From positions 1,612,001 through 1,676,000 of the forward strand of contig OZ245791.1 in assembly GCA_965228125.1 (NCBI GenBank): a DNA stretch of 64,000 bases, in the 5' to 3' direction. The notes below the pieces were generated by a model. That model searched no databases. It was given only the letters and a program-made list of their open reading frames with translations, and was not told the origin of the DNA. Positions 17,304-26,548 of the stretch are shown one piece after another; position 1 is the first letter of the stretch, and each line of letters starts with the position of its first letter. The translations under genes were made by a program, and so were the position numbers. Source of the DNA: GWF2-38-69 sp965228125. GTDB taxonomy: Bacteria > Verrucomicrobiota > Lentisphaeria > Victivallales > GWF2-38-69.

Positions 17304-17947
17304 AGAATATTCTTAAAAAAATAAAAATCCCTAAATTCCTGGGAGAAAACAAATATATCAAGGGAAGAAAAAACATTTTTATTCCCGCGCTGATTCTTAT
17401 TGCCATAATAATAGTCTTGTCTTTCCTTGAAAGCTTTTTTGGCATTATAAGCTTAACTTTCTTTGGAAGTGATGTCATAAAAAAAGAAACACGGGAGATT
17501 CTTTCCCTCCAAAAGCAATTACAATCTGAGCAAACCCAATATGGAGAAATTCTCGTGCGGCAGCAGAAAATATCGGCACAAAATCAAGAATACTGGATTA
17601 CCAAAAGGGATGGCGATATTAATATTAAATTTCAGGAGAAAATTTCAGCAGCAGCAAAAAAAGCAAATGTCGAACTAAGCACTGCAGGGTCTGTTCAGGT
17701 CTCTAATATAAGCGACGATTTAAGCATGGGGGAAGTAGAAATTTCATGTTCGGGCGATATGAAAGGGATTACAAATTTCATATATGCCATGACTTACTCT
17801 ACTCCAAAAATGTATTGGGAAAGGTTCTCCCTAAGGCCTGACAACTATAACAATAAAGGGACTATTTACCTGACCTGTGACGTAAAATTCATGATTATAA
17901 GCAATTCCGATATAATCGCACTTTTCGGAATCGGAGGGGAACAATGA
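17300..17947 (+). CDS. gspM: GspM/PilO-like platform protein
   Basis: 215 aa. A positively charged N-terminus is followed by one membrane helix (about residues 27-50), a coiled-coil segment (about 62-95), and a ferredoxin-like periplasmic domain expected of GspM/PilO. It overlaps the upstream gspL-like gene by 4 bp and the downstream gspC-like gene by 4 bp, so the three are translationally coupled. Identification rests mainly on topology, size and position between L and C/D; direct motif support is weak. Confidence 0.6.
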   Translation: MKNILKKIKIPKFLGENKYIKGRKNIFIPALILIAIIIVLSFLESFFGIISLTFFGSDVIKKETREILSLQKQLQSEQTQYGEILVRQQKISAQNQEYWITKRDGDINIKFQEKISAAAKKANVELSTAGSVQVSNISDDLSMGEVEISCSGDMKGITNFIYAMTYSTPKMYWERFSLRPDNYNNKGTIYLTCDVKFMIISNSDIIALFGIGGEQ

Positions 17948-18681
17948 TAAAAATCTTGTACATTTCTTCGATTCCTGTTTTAATAATCCTGGTTCTGATA
18001 TTGGCATTGATTCAGTTTAATTATAAGGCTCCGTCTATAAGCCAGGAAATGACAAGAATAACTGATACTCTTGTCAGAAATAGTGCTTTTCCAGACAGAG
18101 ACACAAAGGAGAATGGCTCTACTCAAAAACCGCCTGTTCCGAGTGAAATCTGGACCAATAATATTTTTGATTCGACAAGAGCACTTACTGCTACGGGCTC
18201 AGGCGGTTCAGCATCTCCAACATCACTAAAAGATACCTCCCTCATCGGGGTATTCGGAGATGGGAATACAGGTGGGGCTGTCATCTTAATATCAAATCTG
18301 CCTGGAGCGCCGTCTCAACCTTCTTACGGAGGGAACCCCTCTAGTTACATCAACTCGGGAAGTAACGCACAAAATAAGCAAGTTCCGCCCAAACAGAAAA
18401 TGGTTTTTCTTGTCGGAGAGAAGTTACCAAACGGGTTTGTGTTAAAATCCGTAACAAAAGATTCTGCCGTGCTTCAGGGCGGGGATGGTACGGTAACATT
18501 GAATATGACATTTGCAGATGAAAACAGCGAAAAAAGACTGGTTGAAGCACAGAAAATAGGTGTTAAGCAAGAAGCAAAGATTATCGAAACAGGAAAACAA
18601 GGTGCTGGAGGTAATTCTTCAGGGGGAACAAATACATCCAATGTGATAATTAGAAATGTTCCTGATGTAAAACAAAATTAA
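17944..18681 (+). CDS. gspC: GspC/PilP-like periplasmic linker protein
   Basis: 245 aa. An N-terminal membrane helix (about 3-24) is followed by a variable linker. A homology-region-like domain comes next: SLIGVFGDGNTGGAVILIS near 100-118, then LVGEKLPNGFVLKSVTKDSAVLQGG near 155-180. This is the pattern by which GspC or PilP contacts the secretin. The C-terminus is Gly/Ser/Asn-rich. Its position two genes before the secretin fits. It could equally be called PilP-like; the operon's pseudopilins favour T2SS. Confidence 0.6.
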   Translation: MIKILYISSIPVLIILVLILALIQFNYKAPSISQEMTRITDTLVRNSAFPDRDTKENGSTQKPPVPSEIWTNNIFDSTRALTATGSGGSASPTSLKDTSLIGVFGDGNTGGAVILISNLPGAPSQPSYGGNPSSYINSGSNAQNKQVPPKQKMVFLVGEKLPNGFVLKSVTKDSAVLQGGDGTVTLNMTFADENSEKRLVEAQKIGVKQEAKIIETGKQGAGGNSSGGTNTSNVIIRNVPDVKQN

Positions 18682-18719
18682 TATTAGTAAAATGTTTAAT
18701 ATAAAGTAAGGAATTAGCT

Positions 18720-19232
18720 ATGCCGAAATCAAATATGCTTAATGCAAAAGCTGTTTCAGGTATTATGGAAAAACTGAAGAATAACATTCAGTATATATTG
18801 TTGGCTATAATGGCCATAAATCTTCTATACTTATCTATTTATACCAACGGAAAAATCGATAGTCTAAGAGAGAATGAAAAGAGACTGGAAAACGAATTAC
18901 TCTCTTTAAGATCCATGATCCAAAAGGGAGGTTCAGCACTAGATGAGAGCATCAAGTCTGTATCAGATGACTTGGAAAAAGTTTATTCGTTGAATGTTGA
19001 ACAGACAAAAACCATCTCCCAGATACCTACTGACAATGCTTTTTTTAAAAAATGGATAACTGCAAATCATGAGGATACACTGAAATCCATTCAAAATTTA
19101 AATAGTAGAATTGACAGTGTACTAGCAAAAATCGGAGCACTAAAAACAAGTGTTGACAATATAGGCTTCCAAAAGGGAGGAAGTACCGTTTCCGGAGCCC
19201 CCAAAGACAATTTAGATACAGTGTCATTATAA
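18720..19232 (+). CDS. Membrane-anchored coiled-coil protein of the secretion operon
   Basis: 170 aa. One membrane helix (about residues 22-40) is followed by a long heptad-rich region (about 45-145) facing the periplasm. I do not recognise it as a standard T2SS component. It lies between the gspC-like gene and the secretin, 38 bp after the former and 47 bp before the latter, in the same direction. A structural or assembly role in spanning the periplasm is a guess based on position and topology. Confidence 0.6.
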   Translation: MPKSNMLNAKAVSGIMEKLKNNIQYILLAIMAINLLYLSIYTNGKIDSLRENEKRLENELLSLRSMIQKGGSALDESIKSVSDDLEKVYSLNVEQTKTISQIPTDNAFFKKWITANHEDTLKSIQNLNSRIDSVLAKIGALKTSVDNIGFQKGGSTVSGAPKDNLDTVSL

Positions 19233-19279
19233 TAATATATGAATTTTAAATAGAAACATGTAGGAGCTCATCTGGAATT

Positions 19280-21715
19280 ATGTTTAAGAAATTTGACGTT
19301 CGGCTAAATTCTGGCCTAAGAAAATGGATATTTGGAATAACAGGTATAACATTCTTTTCTATTCTCGTTTCGTGCAATACATCTATTGATAACTCTCTGC
19401 CGGGAGATAAAAAAGAAAACCCTAATAATTTTACTGAACAGCCAATAGTTCCAGTTGAGGTAAAAAGAGATTCTCTTAGCTCGGCATTAGAAAAAGTAAA
19501 TCCTGTCACAATGACAGGGCATAGCGTTTCTGAATCAGAAATTGATACTTTGGACGATCAGGAAACTAAGAAGGCACCTTCTGCTCCTGAAGCTCCATTC
19601 TATACGTATTTTGCTGACCGGCAAAATGATTTTAATGATATAAATCATATAAATATTAGTTTTAATGTGGCCCCTATAGATGAAGTCGTGCCGACATTTG
19701 CCAAAATTCTTGGTTTCAATTTCTATCTTGATCCTGCCGTGAAAGGAGTAGTGACCATGTCCGTTGATGCTGATTTGTCCAAAAGAGACATATGGCAGAT
19801 ATTTGAACAGGTTTTGGTATTTAGCGGGGCATACTGTTCTTTGGAAAGCGGAGTGGTTCATATATTGCCCTTAAGTAATATGACACAAGAAAGAATTGTA
19901 GGAGGCGAAAACAGATACGAATCGAACGTAAGCGTTGTTCTATTTAAATTAAGGAATATCAAATCATCAAATCTTGCTCAGCAGATAAAACCTTTTCTGA
20001 CGAATGGAGGTGTGATCATTGACATAGCTGACCAGAATTCGCTCTTAATAGTGGATATTCCAAGCAATATGCCCAAGATCCGTGCTATCATAAATATGCT
20101 AGACGTCAGCAGTAGGCATTCTTGGCCAAGGGCAGTAGTTAAATGTTCAAACATTTCCCCAAGCGCAATAGCAACGGAATTAAATAATGTTCTTCCTGTA
20201 TTAGGCTTTCCTGTCGAATATAATCCTCCTGACAATAATTACAGCTCGACAGGATATGGCTCATCTTCATCATCAAAGGCTGCTAATTCAACAGATTCTT
20301 CTAATATAGGAGCCATCAATCTTCAGGCAGTTGATCGGTTGCAGCTTCTTGTAGTATCTGCTGCTAATGACGAAACTCTCGGGGAGGTAAAAAAATGGGT
20401 TGATGTTCTAGACAGAAGTGATGTCGGAGATCAGGATCAGATATTTATCTACAATATCATGAATGCAAATGCTGACGACCTTATACAAACCATGTCTATT
20501 ATCTTTAATGTACAAGGTGCAACACTGACCCCTTCTCAATCAAGCTCGCAAGGCAGCTCATCAAGCACTAGTTCAGGATCTGCCAGTGGATCCGGTACTG
20601 GAGGTATCAGCGGGTCTAGTAGCGGGATTGGGTCTAGTAGTAGTGGTTTTTCGCTGAGAGCAAAGGCATATGATGTGACTCAGGTAACAAGCCAAAATAC
20701 CCAGCAAAGCAACCAGTCAGGTAATGGGCAGGGGACAAGTCAAAATTTAACGAGTATCTATGATTTTCCAATGAAGATAATGGCAGATGTAAAAAACCAG
20801 AGGCTGGTAATCAGATGTACTCCTCGCGCATATGCAATCGCTAAGGCTTTGCTTGACAGAATAGACACGATGCCTCCTCAGGCCTTGCTCTCAATAACAG
20901 TAGCAGATATTACACTCGAAAATGATCTTGATGTAGGGATTCAAAGTAAATTCACAAGTGGAAGCAATCAATATGGCACAGATTATGGTTTAGGAAATTC
21001 TTTTCCTGGTGGAGCCGGCACTACCACAGATGGTATGTCATGGGTACTTAATTCAAATAATGCAAATGCCACTTTCCATGCTCTTTCCCTCGATAAAAAG
21101 GTGACCACGCTTGCAAAACCTGAAATTTTAGTGCAGAGCAATTCTTCTGCATCAATTTCGATTGGGCAATCAGTTTCTATTCAGACAGGCGGCACCACCA
21201 ATAATAATGGAACCAGTACTTCTTATGATTACAAAGATGTAGGCATAATCATAAAAATGACTCCTCATATCACAAAGGGAGGCCTAATCAATCTTGAATT
21301 CAGCCAGACTTCCTCGAAAATCGATACTGCGACCCAGACTGACAGTGGACCAAATCCTACAATTACTCAGGAAGTCCTTAATACAGTCATGAATGTGCCA
21401 AGTGGGGGTACGATTGTCATCGGAGGTTTAGTAAAGAGTGACTCTGTGGACAGTTTGGAAACTGTTCCTTTTATTAGCGATGTACCTGTACTTAACAGGT
21501 TGGTTGGCAGCACTTCGATTAAAAAAACAAGAACAGAAATGCTGGTAATGGTTACCGCAAGAATAGTTACAAAAACAAGTGATTTGGAAAAAATGACCGA
21601 AAGATATCAGAATAGCGTCAACCTCATCAAGCAGGGTTTCTCGAAAAACAATACTGATAATAATGAAGTATTCCAGGCAGAAGACTCTAATAAAATATTC
21701 ATAAAGGGCGATTGA
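19280..21715 (+). CDS. gspD: Type II secretion secretin, lipoprotein form
   Basis: 811 aa outer-membrane channel subunit. The N-terminus has a hydrophobic segment ending in a lipobox-like LVSC (Cys32), suggesting a lipidated secretin that may need no separate pilotin. An N0-type domain lies near 115-190 (VAPIDEVVPTFAKILGFNF), followed by N1/N2-type repeats. A low-complexity Ser/Gly region sits near 420-460, and the secretin domain occupies about 560-780 with VPSGGTIVIGGL and VPFISDVPVLNRLVG. The Ser/Gly insert within the N-domain region is long. It lies between the coiled-coil gene and gspE. Confident call. Confidence 0.92.
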   Translation: MFKKFDVRLNSGLRKWIFGITGITFFSILVSCNTSIDNSLPGDKKENPNNFTEQPIVPVEVKRDSLSSALEKVNPVTMTGHSVSESEIDTLDDQETKKAPSAPEAPFYTYFADRQNDFNDINHINISFNVAPIDEVVPTFAKILGFNFYLDPAVKGVVTMSVDADLSKRDIWQIFEQVLVFSGAYCSLESGVVHILPLSNMTQERIVGGENRYESNVSVVLFKLRNIKSSNLAQQIKPFLTNGGVIIDIADQNSLLIVDIPSNMPKIRAIINMLDVSSRHSWPRAVVKCSNISPSAIATELNNVLPVLGFPVEYNPPDNNYSSTGYGSSSSSKAANSTDSSNIGAINLQAVDRLQLLVVSAANDETLGEVKKWVDVLDRSDVGDQDQIFIYNIMNANADDLIQTMSIIFNVQGATLTPSQSSSQGSSSSTSSGSASGSGTGGISGSSSGIGSSSSGFSLRAKAYDVTQVTSQNTQQSNQSGNGQGTSQNLTSIYDFPMKIMADVKNQRLVIRCTPRAYAIAKALLDRIDTMPPQALLSITVADITLENDLDVGIQSKFTSGSNQYGTDYGLGNSFPGGAGTTTDGMSWVLNSNNANATFHALSLDKKVTTLAKPEILVQSNSSASISIGQSVSIQTGGTTNNNGTSTSYDYKDVGIIIKMTPHITKGGLINLEFSQTSSKIDTATQTDSGPNPTITQEVLNTVMNVPSGGTIVIGGLVKSDSVDSLETVPFISDVPVLNRLVGSTSIKKTRTEMLVMVTARIVTKTSDLEKMTERYQNSVNLIKQGFSKNNTDNNEVFQAEDSNKIFIKGD

Positions 21716-21731
21716 TTTCGCATTTACTACG

Positions 21732-23327
21732 ATGATTTTTTTTGACCGATTAAATGACCTTTCAAAAAAGTTGGCTAAATTCTATGAAGCCTACCCTTCT
21801 GATATTTCGTCAAAAGAACGTGAAAAACTTGACTGGGATCTTTGTGGAAGGGGAACGATTCCTGAAGCTGAATTGATATTGGCCTATTCGAAAATTACAA
21901 ATATAGGGATCAGAGAGGAAGAAGAACTGGTAAATATAGACAAGTTTCCGAATCTAACTTTGGACTTTCTTGAAAACTACTGTTTTGTCCCATTCAAATG
22001 GGATGATAAATCTGTTGAATTAATCCTCAGCTGCCCGTACAGAATAGACGAGATAGCCTACGTGTTCAAGCAGATATATAATCTCGATGCCATATTCTCG
22101 TTTACCAGAAGAAGCGTCCTCGAAAGGCTCATTCAAGAAACATATAACAAGGAAACAGAAGAGGAAGAACAAGGCTTTGGCCCTGCTGACAGCGAAGAAG
22201 CCCTAATGAACATGGCAACCGAGGCTAAAATTGTCCGTCTTGTTAATGAAGTATTCTCACGCGCCGTTGAGTTAAATGCAAGTGATATCCATGTAGAACC
22301 GGAAGAGAATAAATATGTAATTCGTTTTAGAATAGACGGAAATCTTACGGAATTTATGTCAGGATCTATAAATCAATATCCTGCTGTTGCTTCCAGGATT
22401 AAACTTGTAGGTGGTCTGAATATAGCTGAAAGCCGTCTCCCGCAAGATGGCAGAACAAATATACAGCTCGGCAAAAGTGATGTTGATGTCCGTATAAATA
22501 CTATTCCGACTTTGAGCGGGGAGAGCATAGTTCTTCGCCTTTTAAGAAAGGACGCCATGGTTTTTAACCTCAAGAACACCGGAATGCTCGATAGCATGCG
22601 TAAAAAATTTGAGGACATAATCACCATTCCTCACGGGATCATCCTTGTGGTAGGCCCGACAGGAAGCGGCAAGTCAACGACGCTTTATAGTATTATGTCC
22701 CAACTCAACACACCTGATGTCAAAATAATCACTATTGAAGATCCTGTCGAATACAGGATTCCGCGCCTTTCACAGATGCAGGTTAACCCTAAAATAGGTT
22801 TGAATTTCTCAAGCGGACTAAGAAACATTGTTCGTCAGGACCCTGACATAATTCTGGTAGGAGAAATTCGAGATAAAGAAACCGCCGACATAGCAATCAA
22901 TGCTGCTCTTACTGGACACCTTGTCCTTAGCACACTCCACACTAATGATGCGGTAGGATCAATAAGCAGACTTTTGGATATGGGAGTGGAAGGGTTCTTG
23001 ATTTCTTCTTCCCTTGTCGCTGTCTTGTCGCAAAGGTTAGTTAGAAAAGTTTGCAAAGACTGCAACGGCAAGAGCGCCAGAGATCCAAATGTGAAATGTA
23101 AAACTTGTGGTTCAACAGGGTTTAAAGGCCGTCTTGCAATTATGGAACTGCTTGTCATTGATGAAGAAATCAGAAAAGCTATAAATAAAAAAACAGATAA
23201 TGCAATTCTGAACAGCATTGCCATCAAGAATGGAATGATTCCGCTTGAAGAAGATGGAATGCAAAAAGTCAAACTGGGATTAACCACAGAAGCTGAAGTG
23301 CATATTGCCGCCAAGAAAGAAGAATAA
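21732..23327 (+). CDS. gspE: Type II secretion ATPase GspE
   Basis: 531 aa. It has an N-terminal GspE-N-type domain, Walker A GPTGSGKST at about 308-316, an Asp box (ITIEDPVEYR), Walker B-type ILVGEIRDKETA, and a His box LVLSTLHTND. A zinc-binding CxxC pair is present near 435-455 (CKDCNG ... CKTCGS). It is a hexameric cytoplasmic ATPase that powers pseudopilus assembly. It starts 16 bp after gspD. All catalytic motifs are present. Confidence 0.95.
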   Translation: MIFFDRLNDLSKKLAKFYEAYPSDISSKEREKLDWDLCGRGTIPEAELILAYSKITNIGIREEEELVNIDKFPNLTLDFLENYCFVPFKWDDKSVELILSCPYRIDEIAYVFKQIYNLDAIFSFTRRSVLERLIQETYNKETEEEEQGFGPADSEEALMNMATEAKIVRLVNEVFSRAVELNASDIHVEPEENKYVIRFRIDGNLTEFMSGSINQYPAVASRIKLVGGLNIAESRLPQDGRTNIQLGKSDVDVRINTIPTLSGESIVLRLLRKDAMVFNLKNTGMLDSMRKKFEDIITIPHGIILVVGPTGSGKSTTLYSIMSQLNTPDVKIITIEDPVEYRIPRLSQMQVNPKIGLNFSSGLRNIVRQDPDIILVGEIRDKETADIAINAALTGHLVLSTLHTNDAVGSISRLLDMGVEGFLISSSLVAVLSQRLVRKVCKDCNGKSARDPNVKCKTCGSTGFKGRLAIMELLVIDEEIRKAINKKTDNAILNSIAIKNGMIPLEEDGMQKVKLGLTTEAEVHIAAKKEE

Positions 23328-23419
23328 AGACAGTTTCATGTTTTAAGTATTAGGTTTCAGGTATCGAGTTTAGTATTTCAAATTTAAAAACTAGTGTTTG
23401 GGGTTTAGCGTTTTAACTT
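23328..23419. repeat. Degenerate GTTTAG-like repeats between gspE and gspF
   Basis: The 92-bp gap is strikingly repetitive on the + strand. Variants of GTTTAGTATT / GTTTAGCGTTTT recur roughly every 10-15 bases, in contrast to the tight spacing elsewhere in the operon. No frame or hairpin is evident. It may be a decayed simple repeat. Confidence 0.4.
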
Positions 23420-24622
23420 ATGGGTATGTATAGGTACAAAGCCGCCGACAGAACAGGGAAAATAATTGAGATTTCCATAGAGGCAGAAAATGTCCAGGAA
23501 TCTTTAAGAAGGCTTAGGTCAAGAGGGCTGAATCCTATTGAAAGTTTCGGTGAAGGAGGCTCTGTAGGTTCCAAAGGAAAAGGCATCTTCAAACGAAAAG
23601 CTTCATTTAATGTTTATCAATTCATAGATAGATTGGTTCCACTTCTTAAAGCGCATATTCAGTTGGAAAGAGCTCTCGGGATAATGTCGGACGGGACTGA
23701 GGACAAAAGCCAAAAAGAGATTATCCAGAGTCTTAGAAGAGGGTTACACGAAGGTAAAAAATTATCAGAATTGGTAAGAGCTAAACCAGAATACTTTCCG
23801 TCAATTTGCGCAAACCTGATTGAGGCTGGAGAGGAATCAGGAGCTCTTATAGAAGTCATGATTGAACTCAAACACTTCCTGGACTACAAGAAAGAAACGA
23901 CTGAGTTTATGGTAACAAGCTCAATCTATCCGGCAATTATAATATTCGTTACATTCATTGTAATAGTGCTGCTTTTTACAGTCTTTGTGCCAAGATTCAC
24001 AAAAATATTTTTTGATATGGGAAAAGCTCTTCCTTTGCCAACCCAGATAATGGTATGGATAAGCAATATAATGACTGGTTTATGGTGGCTTTGGCTTATT
24101 ATCATCGCAGGGATATCCTTCGCTGTAGTCAAAATCAGAAGAGACGAAAAAGGCCGTGTTTGGTGGGATAAAAAGATGTTAAGGCTTCCTTTGATCGGAG
24201 GTATTATCAATGTAATGGAAATCGGCAGGTTCATAAAAACACTTGCTGTACTTATCAAAAATAATGTTCATCTGATAAGTACCGTAAATATAGCTTCAAA
24301 AGTTCTGGAGAATAAAGAACTGAAACTCTCGCTTGCCAATATAAATGCTGACCTGAAAGGCGGGAAAAAACTCTCAAGAGCTCTTTCTAAATCTCCTTAT
24401 GTCCCCAAAATAGTATTGCAGATGCTTGAGATAGGCGAAGAATCCGGCAATATGGGCGGAATGCTCGGAGATGTAGCTGAACAACTCGAAAAGGATATGA
24501 AACTCAAAATCAAACGGCTATTGGCTCTTTTCGAGCCTGCCTGTATTCTTTTTTTGGCGGTAGTAGTGTTGGCCGTAGTCATCTCAATATTCCTTGCTAT
24601 AATGGAAATGAACAATATTTAA
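23420..24622 (+). CDS. gspF: Type II secretion inner-membrane platform protein GspF
   Basis: 400 aa with the two-repeat GspF/PilC architecture. The first cytoplasmic domain (about 60-160) carries SICANLIEAGEESGALIEV and the second copy (about 265-370) carries KIVLQMLEIGEESGNMGGML. Membrane helices lie near 168-195, 215-235 and 372-398. It organises the pseudopilus assembly platform with GspE and GspL. The N-terminus MGMYRYKAADRTGK is the usual family start. The call is secure. Confidence 0.93.
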   Translation: MGMYRYKAADRTGKIIEISIEAENVQESLRRLRSRGLNPIESFGEGGSVGSKGKGIFKRKASFNVYQFIDRLVPLLKAHIQLERALGIMSDGTEDKSQKEIIQSLRRGLHEGKKLSELVRAKPEYFPSICANLIEAGEESGALIEVMIELKHFLDYKKETTEFMVTSSIYPAIIIFVTFIVIVLLFTVFVPRFTKIFFDMGKALPLPTQIMVWISNIMTGLWWLWLIIIAGISFAVVKIRRDEKGRVWWDKKMLRLPLIGGIINVMEIGRFIKTLAVLIKNNVHLISTVNIASKVLENKELKLSLANINADLKGGKKLSRALSKSPYVPKIVLQMLEIGEESGNMGGMLGDVAEQLEKDMKLKIKRLLALFEPACILFLAVVVLAVVISIFLAIMEMNNI

Positions 24623-24643
24623 ATATAAAAAGGAGGCGTCAAA

Positions 24644-25060
24644 ATGTTAAAAAGGAAGAAGACCCGATTTTTCACCCTTATGGAAATGGTTGTAGTAATT
24701 GCCATCATAGCACTGTTGGCAGCTATCGTAACTCCCATGTACTTCAAACATGTTAAAACAGCTAGAATCAATGCGGCAAAAACTCAAATTTCTCTTTTGT
24801 GCCAGTGTATTGATGATTACAGGCTAGATACTGGAAGACTTCCCAGAAACCTGAACGATCTTATCACTAATGGCTCAGGACTGAAGAAATGGAACGGCCC
24901 ATACCTTCAGGCAAACAAAATACCACCTGATCCATGGGGGAATGACTATGTATACGTAGTCCCTGGCAAATACGGCGATTACGACCTGTATAGTTACGGA
25001 GAAGCAGGCCCAGGCGGAGGTTCAACCGGTGACAGCGTCATTGGCAACTGGTCAAACTAA
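24644..25060 (+). CDS. gspG: Major pseudopilin GspG
   Basis: 138 aa. A short basic leader is followed by FTLMEMVVVIAIIALLAAIVTP, whose key features are the +5 Glu and the hydrophobic stretch. The C-terminal half shows the GspG pattern: GRLPRNLNDLI, then WNGPYLQANKIPPDPWGNDY and a Ca2+-loop-like GDYDLYSYG. A good RBS (AGGAGG) precedes ATG at 24644. The residue before the cleavage site is Phe rather than Gly. It forms the pseudopilus shaft. Confidence 0.92.
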   Translation: MLKRKKTRFFTLMEMVVVIAIIALLAAIVTPMYFKHVKTARINAAKTQISLLCQCIDDYRLDTGRLPRNLNDLITNGSGLKKWNGPYLQANKIPPDPWGNDYVYVVPGKYGDYDLYSYGEAGPGGGSTGDSVIGNWSN

Positions 25061-25505
25061 AAGAGTTAAAAATAATTTTACTCTTCTTGAGCTTATATGC
25101 GTAATGGCAATATCTGCCCTATTGGTTGGTATTGTCATAGGCAGGGTCGGTAAGGTCCCTGCCTATCTTACTTTCAAAAATGCGCTTTCAAATGTGTCGA
25201 ATGTATTGGATGAAGCATCTAATCAGTCAGAGCTCACAGGCAAGAAAATAGTATTGGTTTACAATGACGGCAGTTTTTATCCGAAGAACAGATCCATAGA
25301 AAGAAGAGGAAGTTACTTAAACTATCAGATACCATCATTTATTGATGTTTCATTTAACGACTATTCGCCTCAAAACAGACAGTTCGTTTTTTTTCCTGAC
25401 GGTTCATCAAGCGGGCCGGACATGAAATTTTCCTTTAAAGGGCATATTGCAGTCTTAAGGATTTCAAAACTCACAGGCATGCCAATAATAACCACAAATG
25501 ATTAA
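25029..25505 (+). CDS. gspH: Minor pseudopilin, GspH-like
   Basis: 158 aa from GTG at 25029, overlapping gspG by 32 bp; a TTG at 25041 is an alternative start. The prepilin signature is NNFTLLELICVMAISALLVG with Asn at the -1 position and Glu at +5. The remaining C-terminal domain has beta-rich character like GspH (QFVFFPDGSSSG). Assignment as H comes from order (G-H-I-J-K) and from the FFPDG-type motif seen in GspH proteins. Confidence 0.7.
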   Translation: MTASLATGQTKRVKNNFTLLELICVMAISALLVGIVIGRVGKVPAYLTFKNALSNVSNVLDEASNQSELTGKKIVLVYNDGSFYPKNRSIERRGSYLNYQIPSFIDVSFNDYSPQNRQFVFFPDGSSSGPDMKFSFKGHIAVLRISKLTGMPIITTND

Positions 25506-25905
25506 CAACCTAAAATCCAACAGACTTTTCACGCTAGTCGAGGTAGTAGTCGCATTGGCTATACTGGCTATGGGAATACTTGGAGCCATGTCTCTTATAT
25601 CTTTTTCAAAAAGAAGAATGGATAGGGCCTACGATAGTTGGTATTCCCAGCATATGCTTGCTCAGGCTGCCGAATATTATCTCTTATGTGGAGATAAACA
25701 AATAACACATGATGTGTTTCCTTATAGCGGATATAGCGCTTCCTGCAGAATCGGCGATTGTACAAACATTAGAAATGTTTCTGCAAATACTGGAGGAAAT
25801 TGGAAACTTGCCACTTATGATATTTTAGTCAGAGGGCCAAATGGCCAAATAGTAAGCGAAGTAAAAGTAGACAAACTTTTCAAAAATGAAATATTACAAA
25901 GATAG
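25498..25905 (+). CDS. gspI: Minor pseudopilin, GspI-like
   Basis: 135 aa. Prepilin signature RLFTLVEVVVALAILAMGILG with Leu at -1 and Glu at +5; the VEVVVALAILAMG core is characteristic of GspI. ATG at 25498 overlaps the end of the gspH-like gene by 8 bp. GspI nucleates the pseudopilus tip complex with J and K. Confidence 0.78.
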   Translation: MINNLKSNRLFTLVEVVVALAILAMGILGAMSLISFSKRRMDRAYDSWYSQHMLAQAAEYYLLCGDKQITHDVFPYSGYSASCRIGDCTNIRNVSANTGGNWKLATYDILVRGPNGQIVSEVKVDKLFKNEILQR

Positions 25906-26548
25906 AGTTAAAACTTCTCCATTCACTCTGCTTGAGATGATATGTGCAATGTTCATCTTTACGGTGATTATGCTTATTATGGGAACAGGAATGTTTACCA
26001 TTCAGCAAAGCCTTAGAAAAGTTTCAAATAAAAGCGATTCTCTTATGTCTCTGCAAGTACTTGAAAGAGTGTTTACATTTTCCATAAGAAATGCTGTCCC
26101 GTTTCAGTGGCCTGATCAGCGAAAAATGAAACGATCAATATTTATTGGAGAACCCAATAGAGTTTCGTTCGCTTACCTGCATAGAATTGTTGATGCAAAT
26201 GATGGAGGTATCAGGTTTATTCAGTTTTATCTTGACCATGGCAAACTTATTGCCGCCTATCGGAAAATTCCCATTCTTCCATGGGACGCCTCTACTTTGA
26301 ATGCTGCCGATAAAGAGGTTCTTGCAACGGGAGTAAGTAGTATAAGTATTCAATATGCGGCTAGAGCCAATAATCAGATTGTATGGCAGAACAGATGGAA
26401 TACGGACAATATGAATATCCCATTAGCAATTTTGATAAGGGTTGACTGGAAAGACGGAGGCTCAGAACAATGGCTCAGAAGAACAGCCGGATCAGGACAG
26501 TTTGAAGCTTTCGGCAACAGCTATAATAATGAGGGGAGCCATGACTGA
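25886..26548 (+). CDS. gspJ: Minor pseudopilin, GspJ-like
   Basis: 220 aa. Prepilin signature SPFTLLEMICAMFIFTVIM with Pro at -1 and Glu at +5. The larger C-terminal domain with ERVFTFSIRNAVPF and VLATGVSSISIQY resembles GspJ. It overlaps gspI by 20 bp and the gspK-like gene by 8 bp. It would sit at the pseudopilus tip. Confidence 0.75.
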   Translation: MKYYKDRVKTSPFTLLEMICAMFIFTVIMLIMGTGMFTIQQSLRKVSNKSDSLMSLQVLERVFTFSIRNAVPFQWPDQRKMKRSIFIGEPNRVSFAYLHRIVDANDGGIRFIQFYLDHGKLIAAYRKIPILPWDASTLNAADKEVLATGVSSISIQYAARANNQIVWQNRWNTDNMNIPLAILIRVDWKDGGSEQWLRRTAGSGQFEAFGNSYNNEGSHD

